From the NCBI GenBank assembly GCA_945860135.1, contig CAMAPK010000001.1, forward strand, positions 1 to 64,000: a DNA stretch of 64,000 bases. Direction: 5' to 3'. Source of the DNA: Nitrosovibrio sp. Nv4. Its GTDB lineage: Bacteria > Pseudomonadota > Gammaproteobacteria > Burkholderiales > Nitrosomonadaceae. Positions 1 to 8,425 of the stretch are shown here, in pieces (position 1 is the first letter of the stretch; every line of letters begins with the position of its first letter). The notes below the pieces were generated by a model that saw only the letters and a program-made list of their open reading frames with translations, searched no databases and had not been told where the DNA came from. Position numbers and translations under genes: made by a program.

Positions 1-12
1 GGGAGAATAAAC

Positions 13-423
13 ATGCCTACAAAATCAAGGAACTCTTTGTTCTTAGCGCTTCTGATGGTTTCTCTACTCGCCGGATGTGCGTCGGCAAGTTATCAAAGGA
101 AAGATGTTCAGGATGACAGTGGCGATAAAGTTACTGTTGGAACAGTCCAGAAAGAAATCAAAAAGGGCATGTCTGGCGCGGAAGTTGCAGCAGCATTAGG
201 CTCTCCCAATATTGTCTCAACAGATGAACAAGGACGGGAAGTATGGATTTATGACAAAATCGCTACTGATCGAGTTTATTCACAAAGCGATGCAGGCATA
301 CGGTTCTTAACGTCAGGCTCTTCTGGCGCATCATCAACATCACAAAGAACGCTAACCATCATCATAAAGTACGACCAGGACAAAAAAGTACGCGAATTCG
401 CGTACCACACCACAAGGTTCTAA
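13..423 (+). CDS. lipoprotein, SmpA/OmlA(BamE)-like
   Basis: Lipobox LLAGC; 'IKKGMSGAEVAAALGSPNIVSTDEQGREVWIYDK' resembles the BamE/SmpA fold motif. Confidence 0.6.
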   Translation: MPTKSRNSLFLALLMVSLLAGCASASYQRKDVQDDSGDKVTVGTVQKEIKKGMSGAEVAAALGSPNIVSTDEQGREVWIYDKIATDRVYSQSDAGIRFLTSGSSGASSTSQRTLTIIIKYDQDKKVREFAYHTTRF

Positions 424-424
424 G

Positions 425-958
425 GTGAAGAACCTATCAACATTACTGATTGCACTCCTCCTCGCTGGCTGCGTGGCCATACCGCCGGACATTTTTGTTG
501 CCACGCCACAGCTTCTACAACAACGGCAACTAGAAACGCGACGCTATGACGGTATCACTGAAGCCGACTTGATTACCGCGGGCGCAAACGTGCTTCAGGA
601 TCTCGGGTTCAATCTTGAGAATTCAGAAACCAAGCTCGGTGTCATTACAGCAAGCAAAGAACGCGATGCCACTCACGGGGGTGAGATTGCAGCAGCAATC
701 GTTTTCGCTGTCCTAACCGGTGCTGTAATGCCCACAAGTAGAGATCAAACTATCCGCGTAGCTCTTGTCATCCGACCAGTTACCGACAGCAATGGTAACG
801 CAATGACTGATAAATACTTTGTGCGGGCTACTTTTCAGCGCCTCGTACGACGCACTGACAATAGCGTTTTCGGTGAAACCCTCAGCGACCCCCAGCTCTA
901 CCAAGATTTCTTTGAGAAGGTTTCAAAATCCGTCTTTCTTGAGGCTCAAAAAATATGA
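425..958 (+). CDS. hypothetical lipoprotein
   Basis: Lipobox LLLAGC; ORF overlaps the next gene by ATGA. Confidence 0.6.
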   Translation: MKNLSTLLIALLLAGCVAIPPDIFVATPQLLQQRQLETRRYDGITEADLITAGANVLQDLGFNLENSETKLGVITASKERDATHGGEIAAAIVFAVLTGAVMPTSRDQTIRVALVIRPVTDSNGNAMTDKYFVRATFQRLVRRTDNSVFGETLSDPQLYQDFFEKVSKSVFLEAQKI

Positions 959-1374
959 AACTTCTGCTTCCAGTTATTTTGGTATGTGCTTTGCTGCTGA
1001 GTGGGTGTGCCACAACCAACCAGCGCGTGCTTGATATGGGCGATGAGACTCAGCTTCAGAAACGTAGCTATCAGTCTCGGACATTCGAAACAGGGGATAA
1101 AGAAAAGGTACTAAGGGCAGCAATTTCAACTCTTCAAGACCTTGGTTTTGTAATCGACCGCGCAGATTTAATACTTGGGAGCGTAAGCGCAACGAAACAA
1201 GATCGAAACATAATTAGAATAACGGTTTCAGTTAGGTCGAAAGGAAATGATCGTATGCTGGTACGAGCAAATGCCCAATTCAACGTAAGTCCGATCGAAG
1301 ACCCGAAACATTATCAAGATTTCTTTTCTTCGCTCGAGAAGTCATTGTTTCTTACTGCTCATGCGGGCGAGTGA
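955..1374 (+). CDS. hypothetical lipoprotein, paralogous to preceding ORF
   Basis: Lipobox LLLSGC; shared '..LQDLGF.....LG..SA.K..R' block with ORF 425-958. Confidence 0.6.
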   Translation: MKLLLPVILVCALLLSGCATTNQRVLDMGDETQLQKRSYQSRTFETGDKEKVLRAAISTLQDLGFVIDRADLILGSVSATKQDRNIIRITVSVRSKGNDRMLVRANAQFNVSPIEDPKHYQDFFSSLEKSLFLTAHAGE

Positions 1375-1442
1375 GGGTGCTTTGTCAAGCATAGTGAGAT
1401 TGATGCGATTGAAAGCCCGGCAAAAGCGGACGCCCATGTGTG

Positions 1443-1868
1443 TTACCTGGCTTCTGCGGCCATTTTCCGATGCGCAGCAGCTCTATTCATATTCTCCTCT
1501 GCGGATTGCTCATAGGAACGCATCAGAGCCTGGCTTTGCGCCTTCCGCTCTTCAGCCTGTTTTGCAAAGAAATGGCTTTCGTCGTCCCCTCTCAATCGGT
1601 GAGTATTAAAGATGTCTTTTTCAGCCAGCCTTCCATAGCGATTGCTTTCTTCTTCATATTTCTCAAACAATTTTTTCTGTTCTTGCGCCTTTGCCTGCAT
1701 TCTTTTAGCTGCATCTTCATAGTGCCTGGCCAGTGCCTCGTGATCAGCGCTGGTTTTAGCGCTCTGGACAGTCTGGCTCATGTCCATCGGTTGGTTGCGT
1801 TCCATCTGCGCGCAGGAAACCAGTAAACCGAGAATGGCCAGGATTGCGACGAATGTTTTTGTCTGCAT
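1443..1868 (-). CDS. hypothetical lipoprotein, helical/coiled-coil
   Basis: Lipobox LLVSC; charged helical body. Confidence 0.6.
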   Translation of the reverse strand: MQTKTFVAILAILGLLVSCAQMERNQPMDMSQTVQSAKTSADHEALARHYEDAAKRMQAKAQEQKKLFEKYEEESNRYGRLAEKDIFNTHRLRGDDESHFFAKQAEERKAQSQALMRSYEQSAEENMNRAAAHRKMAAEAR

Positions 1869-2206
1869 GGTACAGTCTCCTTGGTTGTCAATCAGCGTTC
1901 AATATTTTCCACTATTCAGCGTCTGATTGTTTCCATTTTATCGATTTACTGAGAGCATTTTTTGTGATGCTTAAAACGGCAGGAATCGTTACCCATTTCT
2001 GGGGTGGAAAATATTGGACGCTGTTTGACAGCATATCCTCACTAATAGCACTGGCAGGTGAATGGCTGGCAGCCGCAAATGATTCCCCCTCTATAAAAAG
2101 AAGTTGCCCACCAGGGCCGTGCCGGGTATCTTTTCACTTCGGACTGGGGTTGGCGAAATTTCTGCCAGAACATTGGTGAATATCAAATGGATTATCGGAA
2201 GTCAAA

Positions 2207-2272
2207 ATGAATAGATTACAACTCTTTGTTATTGGCCTTATAGTCATCTGGCTACTCTATCCGGTTTCTTAA
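2207..2272 (+). CDS. putative 21-aa single-span membrane microprotein
   Basis: MNRLQLFVIGLIVIWLLYPVS* preceded by GGAAG five nt before ATG; hydrophobic throughout. Confidence 0.35.
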   Translation: MNRLQLFVIGLIVIWLLYPVS

Positions 2273-2360
2273 ACCGCTGCCGTTTGCTGCCCCTACATGA
2301 CTTCATTCTGCAACACTTCGGGGCTGTACGACATACGCCCAGGCAAATACCAGGACTGCA

Positions 2361-2753
2361 ATGCATAAAGCGATGTTGATGCTGCTGCTGGTTGTCGTGA
2401 GCAGCAGTGCGGCAGCACAGTGGGTCAGGGCTGGTAATGATGGTGAATTTGCCCACTACGCCGACCTTTCCACCACTGGGAAAACACACAACAGCAGGGT
2501 AAGAATGCGGACTCTGATTGATTTCAAGACGGCTCAGAGAGCAGCTCAGGGCATAACGTTTTTATCATCTATAACAAAAGTTGAATACGACTGCAAGGAA
2601 GGGGAGTCTCGTGATCTGCATACAAAGTTCTACTCCGGGAATATGGGCAGAGGGCGAGTAGTTCATGTCGACAATAATCCTAGCGACTGGGAGTCAACCC
2701 AGCCGGGCAGTATGTCCGAAATTTTATGGAGAGCCGCCTGCAGGCGCTCATGA
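2361..2753 (+). CDS. surface-adhesin protein E-like secreted protein
   Basis: Signal peptide; 'RMRTLIDFKTAQ...EYDCKEGESR' family-like motif; paralog at 3860-4267. Confidence 0.55.
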   Translation: MHKAMLMLLLVVVSSSAAAQWVRAGNDGEFAHYADLSTTGKTHNSRVRMRTLIDFKTAQRAAQGITFLSSITKVEYDCKEGESRDLHTKFYSGNMGRGRVVHVDNNPSDWESTQPGSMSEILWRAACRRS

Positions 2754-3183
2754 TCTTCTTGCCAGAGACAAAGACGGCGCCTTGTGAAATCATCTGCCGC
2801 TGACAGCACCCGGAAAGAATTAGTCATTTCCCCATGTGGCTACCAAAGGGTAAAGAAAAACTTTCAAACAATTACAGGCTTTGAAAGAAAAGTGGCAAAT
2901 TCTTTCAAAGCTCGTAAAACTTGAATAAGAATAGTAGCTTAACGTCTAAGCTCACTCTTCCATCGAAGTATCTCAACGAATTTCTCTACGCTGCCATTTT
3001 TCCTGGTGCATCCCGAAAATTTATTTGCATCCTACCCTTCAGGAACTGTGATGGAGGCCGATAACTGCTAATGATGGGGAGGAAAAGCACGATGGCTTGA
3101 ATCCCGTGATGCACGCAACCAGTGAAGCAATGCCGATTGGGACGCGTTTTGTCAGAGAACTCTGACGCAGTTGGAGGTGCAGC

Positions 3184-3786
3184 ATGGCGAAGACGGTTGC
3201 AAAGCTGCCGTGGGACGCACGAGCCGCCCCGCTACATTTGTTGGCCCGGTTATACCTGATCGTTCGCTCGGATTTCGAGCGGTGGCGCGTGGCCAAAGCG
3301 CTTTCCGACCAGCCCGCGCCGCGTCGCCGCGCCGCTGATACCTCTTTCTTTTACCCGCCCCTGCAAGGCGATCGGCCTGAACCGCGCCGGCGTGCCGTTG
3401 ATGCTCCTGTTTTTTGTCCGCTCCCGCAAGATTGCCTTGCCGTCAATGAACTGCTGATCAAAGGCATCCGCCGCGACGGCAAGACCTTTCGCCCCAGCGA
3501 CTGGGCCGAACGGCTGTGCGGTGCGGCGGTCGTGTTCTTCCCTGGCGCCACGTCGTTATGCGGCGCACGCACTGCCCGCCCCTATCACGGTTACGCCGCC
3601 TACGTGCGGCCCGCCATCATCAGCGGCGTCTATTGCGTGATCATCGACGCACGCCTGCGCGATCTGGAGCCGCGCGCCTGGGACTACGTCACCAGCTTCG
3701 CACGTGACAACGACCTCGTCATGCATGACGCCGCCGACCTTGCGGCTGCGGCCGCGTTGCCAGAGATGTCGCGCGCTGCCGCCTGA
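3184..3786 (+). CDS. DUF3579-like protein
   Basis: 'LLIKGIRRDGKTFRPSDWAERLCG' and 'RDLEPRAWDYVTSFARDNDL' resemble DUF3579. Confidence 0.55.
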   Translation: MAKTVAKLPWDARAAPLHLLARLYLIVRSDFERWRVAKALSDQPAPRRRAADTSFFYPPLQGDRPEPRRRAVDAPVFCPLPQDCLAVNELLIKGIRRDGKTFRPSDWAERLCGAAVVFFPGATSLCGARTARPYHGYAAYVRPAIISGVYCVIIDARLRDLEPRAWDYVTSFARDNDLVMHDAADLAAAAALPEMSRAAA

Positions 3787-3859
3787 CGCGAATCACCCGG
3801 CATACTTTTACTGGGGACGGTGGCATGCACTGGCAGATGATAGGCACACGGCTACAACT

Positions 3860-4267
3860 ATGGGAATTGCAATGCGTAGAGCTGTTTTGATGATGCTGCT
3901 GGCTGTGGTGAGCACGGGTGCGGCGGCGGATTGGGTTCTGGTCAGCGGTGGTGCCGCCGATGATATCAGCGCATACGCCGATCCCGCCACCATTCGCAAA
4001 ATGGACAGCAGGATAATAATGTGGACTCTGATTGACTACAAGACGGCGCAGAAAACCGATGGCAAGACGTTCATGTCGGTAAAGTCGCAAAATGAATACG
4101 ACTGCAAGGAAGAGCAATCGCGAATATCTTATGCAAATGTCCACTCCAAGAATATGGCCGGGGGTGAAATAATCAGCACCAGCATCAAGCCGCGCGAGTG
4201 GGAACCAATTGAGCCTGGCAGCGTAGGCGAAGCGCTGTGGAAAATCGCCTGTGGCGTCAAGCGTTAA
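3860..4267 (+). CDS. surface-adhesin protein E-like secreted protein (paralog)
   Basis: MGIAMRRAVLMMLLAVVSTGAAADW signal peptide; 'MWTLIDYKTAQ...EYDCKEEQSR'. Confidence 0.55.
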   Translation: MGIAMRRAVLMMLLAVVSTGAAADWVLVSGGAADDISAYADPATIRKMDSRIIMWTLIDYKTAQKTDGKTFMSVKSQNEYDCKEEQSRISYANVHSKNMAGGEIISTSIKPREWEPIEPGSVGEALWKIACGVKR

Positions 4268-4760
4268 GATTTTATCCCGGGCCATTGCCGGGGCCAGCCT
4301 CGCACTGGCTCTGTCTTTTCCGGCATGGGCGAACTTCACCGGCAAGGTGGTAGGCGTTGCCGATGGTGACACGGTAACCGTTCTGGACGCAGGCAAGGTG
4401 CAGCATAAGGTTCGCTTGACTGGCATTGACGCGCCGGAGAAAAAACAGCCTTTCGGCAGTCGTTCCAAGCAGAGCCTGAGTAATATGGTTTTCAACAAAG
4501 TCGTGACGGTGGAATCCGGCAAGCGCGACCGCTACGGGCGGGAACTGGGCAAGGTTCTGATGGGCGGCATGGATGTGAATCTGGAGCAAATCCGGCGCGG
4601 CATGGCGTGGCATTACAAAGCCTATCAGCGCAACCAGTCTGCTGCTGACAGGCAAACCTACGCCGCCGCCGAGCACGAGGCTGAAGATCAACGGCGCGGA
4701 CTGTGGACAGATGCTGAGCCACTGCCGCCTTGGGAATGGCGCAAATCAAGACGGCGATAA
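4251..4760 (+). CDS. thermonuclease (SNase-like) family protein
   Basis: 'VVGVADGDTVTVLD...KVRLTGIDAPEKKQPFGSRSKQSLS', 'RDRYGRELGKV'. Confidence 0.9.
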   Translation: MASSVKILSRAIAGASLALALSFPAWANFTGKVVGVADGDTVTVLDAGKVQHKVRLTGIDAPEKKQPFGSRSKQSLSNMVFNKVVTVESGKRDRYGRELGKVLMGGMDVNLEQIRRGMAWHYKAYQRNQSAADRQTYAAAEHEAEDQRRGLWTDAEPLPPWEWRKSRRR

Positions 4761-4771
4761 TCCTCCGCCCT

Positions 4772-4789
4772 AATCTGCTGCTGCAGATT
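4772..4789. terminator. possible hairpin terminator after SNase gene
   Basis: AATCTGC-TGCT-GCAGATT perfect 7-bp stem; no strong T tract. Confidence 0.35.
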
Positions 4790-4851
4790 TGTCATTGAAA
4801 CAAGCCGATTGAGTTATGCTGCCAGCGAAACTTCGCACACTGAGATACTGA

Positions 4852-5355
4852 ATGTTCACCCTGACACACGACAGCATGCGCCACAACATCACCCTGGCCT
4901 TGCGGCGCTGGCTCGCTGCTGCAGGCATGTGCTGCCTGCTGGGCGTCGGCACTGCAACCGCGGCGCCCGTCGATGACGGAATAGCAGCCTACCTCAGAGG
5001 CAACCACAAACAGGCTCTCGCGATATGGGAACCATTGGCCGCACAGGGAAATGCAGAGGCGCAATACTGGCTTGGTTCGATATATTTCAATGGTCAGGGC
5101 GGCATGCTTCAGGATTACAAGGCAGCCATGAAGTGGGTCCGCCAGGCTGCAACGCAGGGGCATGCAGGGGCGCAATTTGTCCTGGGCCATATGTATGCCG
5201 CGGGCGAAGGTGCTGAGCAGGATTATCCGGAAGCCGTGAAATGGTTCCGGCTGGCTGCAGCGCAGGGACATGAAGCTGCCAGGAAAATCCTGCGAGATCC
5301 CAAAATGGTCGAAGCAGCGAAAAATCTCGACGCCCTGTCAGTGCAACCCGAGTAA
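4852..5355 (+). CDS. secreted Sel1-repeat (TPR-like) protein
   Basis: Signal peptide plus Sel1 repeats 'QGNAEAQYWLGSIYFNGQG', 'QGHAGAQFVLGHMYAAGEG'. Confidence 0.85.
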   Translation: MFTLTHDSMRHNITLALRRWLAAAGMCCLLGVGTATAAPVDDGIAAYLRGNHKQALAIWEPLAAQGNAEAQYWLGSIYFNGQGGMLQDYKAAMKWVRQAATQGHAGAQFVLGHMYAAGEGAEQDYPEAVKWFRLAAAQGHEAARKILRDPKMVEAAKNLDALSVQPE

Positions 5356-5468
5356 CCCCGACACTCAGGCCGGCAAGCATGAGCATGCGTCAGCAAACCG
5401 GTATTGCAGGAGGAATGCTACCGGCAGCCATTCGCAACCTCCTCCTGAAAATCCGGATCATCTCCTGA

Positions 5469-6089
5469 TCATTGCCTCGGTTTCGCAGCCTCAATCTCAT
5501 TCTCCAGTTCCTGAAACGCTTTTGATGCCCGCAACTTGGCATCAAGCACCGCGCTCTTTTTCATCTGGTCCAGAATCATGCGGTTGGACTCGCCCAGCGG
5601 GTAGCGCAGCAGCACATAAGTTCTGTAACCTTTGCCCTGAGGAATAAGCTCGCTCTTGTCGCGCGTAAAGCCCGCAAGATTGACCTCGGTGATGACGTTG
5701 GTGGTTACCCGCTCGATCTCCTTGGTGATTTGAACGTCATCGCCAGCGCCCACCTGCATGGCAAACTCTTTCATCTTGGATGGCAGCCGATTGCCGATCT
5801 GGCCCGCCAACGTGCGCTTGGCAGACAGCACCGCCATGTCCATGGACATTTGCATGTCGCTGGATGTCTCGGTACTCGCCGCATAAATTGAACTGGCATC
5901 AACCGGGGGCTGCGTGTACCAGGAAGGCGCCTTGGCTACGGACTGCTCCGCAACCTTGATTGCGGCTTTCTGCTGATCTTCCTGCTGCATGGTGACAAAA
6001 CCTGATGTTCCGGGCTGAGGGCCAGCACATCCGGCTAACCCGGTTAAGAGGACTGCCGCTGCAATAAAAACTGGTTTGTTAAAGTTCAT
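5469..6089 (-). CDS. LPP20-like lipoprotein
   Basis: Lipobox LAGC; 'PSWYTQPPVDASSIYAAST....' and 'YRTYVLLRYP'. Confidence 0.6.
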   Translation of the reverse strand: MNFNKPVFIAAAVLLTGLAGCAGPQPGTSGFVTMQQEDQQKAAIKVAEQSVAKAPSWYTQPPVDASSIYAASTETSSDMQMSMDMAVLSAKRTLAGQIGNRLPSKMKEFAMQVGAGDDVQITKEIERVTTNVITEVNLAGFTRDKSELIPQGKGYRTYVLLRYPLGESNRMILDQMKKSAVLDAKLRASKAFQELENEIEAAKPRQ

Positions 6090-6124
6090 GATCGACTCCT
6101 TTTTAAAAAATAAAACTTCTGCTT

Positions 6125-7546
6125 CTAAGAAACCTGCAGCGCCTTGATCTTACTCTCGAGGACATCAAGTTCGCCTGCAGGCATTAATTTAGCCAGATCC
6201 ATTGCGCGCAATATATTCAGCGCTCGGGTTGCCGTGGCCGGGTCGTCTCTTGCTATCCCGAGTATCACGCCACGGCGCAGCATTCTGACCGCTTCTTCAT
6301 TTGCACCCGTGCCCGCCTGGGCAATGGCTCCGTGCAAAAGCGCATAACTGTTGACACCATCTCTGGCCAGAACCTTGGCGAAAGACGCCGCTGCTCGCGG
6401 GTAATCACCCATCTGGTTATAAGCCGTGCCCAGCGCGCTTAAATGAATCCCCTTTCCGCCGCCCAAAGCCACGGCTTTGAGCAGGGGTTCGGTAGCTTCT
6501 TTGGGCTGATTTGCAAGCAGATGTATGCGGCCCAGCAAGAACTGGCTGTCCGCATTTGCCGGCTCAAGGGCGACGGCACGCTGGGCGTTTGCAAGTGCCG
6601 CGCCCGGTTCCGACAGTTGCAGTCTGGCGAGCGCAGCTTCGTAATATCCCAATGGCTGCCTATCATCAATTCTGATTAACGCCTCGGATAGCAGAACACG
6701 GTCGTGGGGCCTGCTCCACCGGTTTCTTTTAAGCTCTTCAATTAGCCGTTGTGCAATCTGATCGGCCGGCAGTGATTCCAGTGAAGCCAGCAATCTGTAG
6801 GCAGTCTGGGGGTGAGCAGGTTCCACCTTTGCCAGAACAGGCAGCTCTGCAACGGGCAGCTTTTCAGCCTGATAGGCCAAATCCGGAATAGCCAGTACCA
6901 GCCTTCTGGCAAGATCATGGATTACCCGGACCCCTTGCTCACCCATAAGGTTTAATCCCGCAAAAACCACATTCATGGCAAGACTCACCATGCCAAATGG
7001 TACTCCTCCGCCCCTGAGCACCGCGGTGTGGCTGCCCTGCCAGAGCACGGCTCCGGTGGAAGCCTGGACGATCCGCACATTGGCGCCGGCACGAACTTCG
7101 GAGTACACCCCATAGAACCTTGCCACTCCGTCTGTCACTTCACCTTGCATGATGGTGTCACAGCCAATTGATCCGGCCACCGCAGCGGTTGAGTCTTCCC
7201 CTGATTCATGCGACGCCTTGATTGCCGCATCGATCTGCTGCAGCGCCACCAGACGGATGCCGGTTGGCGCCAGGTGCGCGTGCAGCGCAGATCGAATGGA
7301 TTCTGCGCTCCTGAGATCCTCCTTCCTGGCTGTAAGCGGAAAGACCGCAAGGCAGGACAAGGGTGTGGCTTTCAATTCCGGAGAAGACTCGAAGACGACG
7401 ACATCATTGATAGCTTCCATGATGGTATCTGTTGTCTTGACCATCTCTGGATTGCGCTCGGCATAATCCGCGCTGCGCTCAACATAGCGCGTCGCGCAGC
7501 CAGTAATGCCAAACATGCAGGCTATCAGCAGTAGGAGCGGTTTCAT
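6125..7546 (-). CDS. lipoprotein with CsgG/GNA1162-like N-terminus and C-terminal TPRs
   Basis: Lipobox ITGC; 'LAVFPLTARKED...' and 'LEPANADSQFLLGRIHLLANQPKEA' TPR-like. Confidence 0.6.
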   Translation of the reverse strand: MKPLLLLIACMFGITGCATRYVERSADYAERNPEMVKTTDTIMEAINDVVVFESSPELKATPLSCLAVFPLTARKEDLRSAESIRSALHAHLAPTGIRLVALQQIDAAIKASHESGEDSTAAVAGSIGCDTIMQGEVTDGVARFYGVYSEVRAGANVRIVQASTGAVLWQGSHTAVLRGGGVPFGMVSLAMNVVFAGLNLMGEQGVRVIHDLARRLVLAIPDLAYQAEKLPVAELPVLAKVEPAHPQTAYRLLASLESLPADQIAQRLIEELKRNRWSRPHDRVLLSEALIRIDDRQPLGYYEAALARLQLSEPGAALANAQRAVALEPANADSQFLLGRIHLLANQPKEATEPLLKAVALGGGKGIHLSALGTAYNQMGDYPRAAASFAKVLARDGVNSYALLHGAIAQAGTGANEEAVRMLRRGVILGIARDDPATATRALNILRAMDLAKLMPAGELDVLESKIKALQVS

Positions 7547-8424
7547 TGAACTGCGGCCAGTTGACTGGTTTTGCGAATGAGCTGGTAGCCGCGTTTGACG
7601 ACACGCCTTTCATCCAGTGGAATCTCGCGCAACCTGGATTTAAAGTCTGCGAGGTCATAACTTGACAGCCACTTGATGGGGGCTTTTGTTCCGATTACGA
7701 TCAGGTACTCATCTACAAAACTCCTGCTCTTGGGCAGCGACTCCAGCCACGCCAGCGTGAAACTATAGGCCGCCCGTTTATGCTCAGTGGGTACGCTGGT
7801 CTTTTTGGCGATGTAGTTGTAAGGGTCTATTGCGTTTGGAAATATCTGTGTCACGGTATTGCTGCTCTGGTACGGCACCCAATTAAAGATGGCGACATGC
7901 ATGGGCACGGTGGGCTCAAGCTCAAGGGTCAGCACCTCGCCCGCACGATACCGCTTCTCGTTGATATTCACTCTGATATCAAAATTCGCGTCGGGTCTGC
8001 GGTCGGGTAGGACGATATCGGCGGTAAGCGTTACGATGCAGGCTTTCGCACCCATCCTTGGCTCAATCATCTTCTGGCTTGCAGTCACCGCCCGGATGTC
8101 CCCCTCGATCAAAGACCAGGACACACGATCCAGCTCACAGCCATAATCGGCCTTGCCGCCGCTGGTCTCCCGGCAGGACATCTGCTCTTCCATGGAAATA
8201 CTTTCACCAAACACTTTTCTCAGCGCGGCCGCTTTAGCCCTTTCCTCCGCGAGTCTGCAGGCATCTGCCTCCGAAGTCTCCGGGCCATAGAGATACTCTC
8301 CCCTGGCACTTACTGCCTCGGCTTGAACTGTGCCCACGGATGCCAGAAAAAAAACAGCGAGCATAAACAGGCGGACGCTGTTCGGCAGATTTTTCATTCC
8401 GCGTAACTGTTGTGATGTGTGCAT
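7543..8424 (-). CDS. DUF4384-containing secreted protein
   Basis: 'NINEKRYRAGEVLTLELEPTVPMHVAIFNWVP...VTQIFPN' is DUF4384-like; signal peptide beginning near MKNLPNSVRL (about 8397). Confidence 0.65.
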   Translation of the reverse strand: MHTSQQLRGMKNLPNSVRLFMLAVFFLASVGTVQAEAVSARGEYLYGPETSEADACRLAEERAKAAALRKVFGESISMEEQMSCRETSGGKADYGCELDRVSWSLIEGDIRAVTASQKMIEPRMGAKACIVTLTADIVLPDRRPDANFDIRVNINEKRYRAGEVLTLELEPTVPMHVAIFNWVPYQSSNTVTQIFPNAIDPYNYIAKKTSVPTEHKRAAYSFTLAWLESLPKSRSFVDEYLIVIGTKAPIKWLSSYDLADFKSRLREIPLDERRVVKRGYQLIRKTSQLAAVQ

Positions 8425-8425
8425 G

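Noticed and set aside
3719-4522. 267-aa minus-strand ORF
   Set aside because: Overlaps three better supported plus-strand genes (DUF3579-like, adhesin E-like, SNase) and has no recognisable domain.
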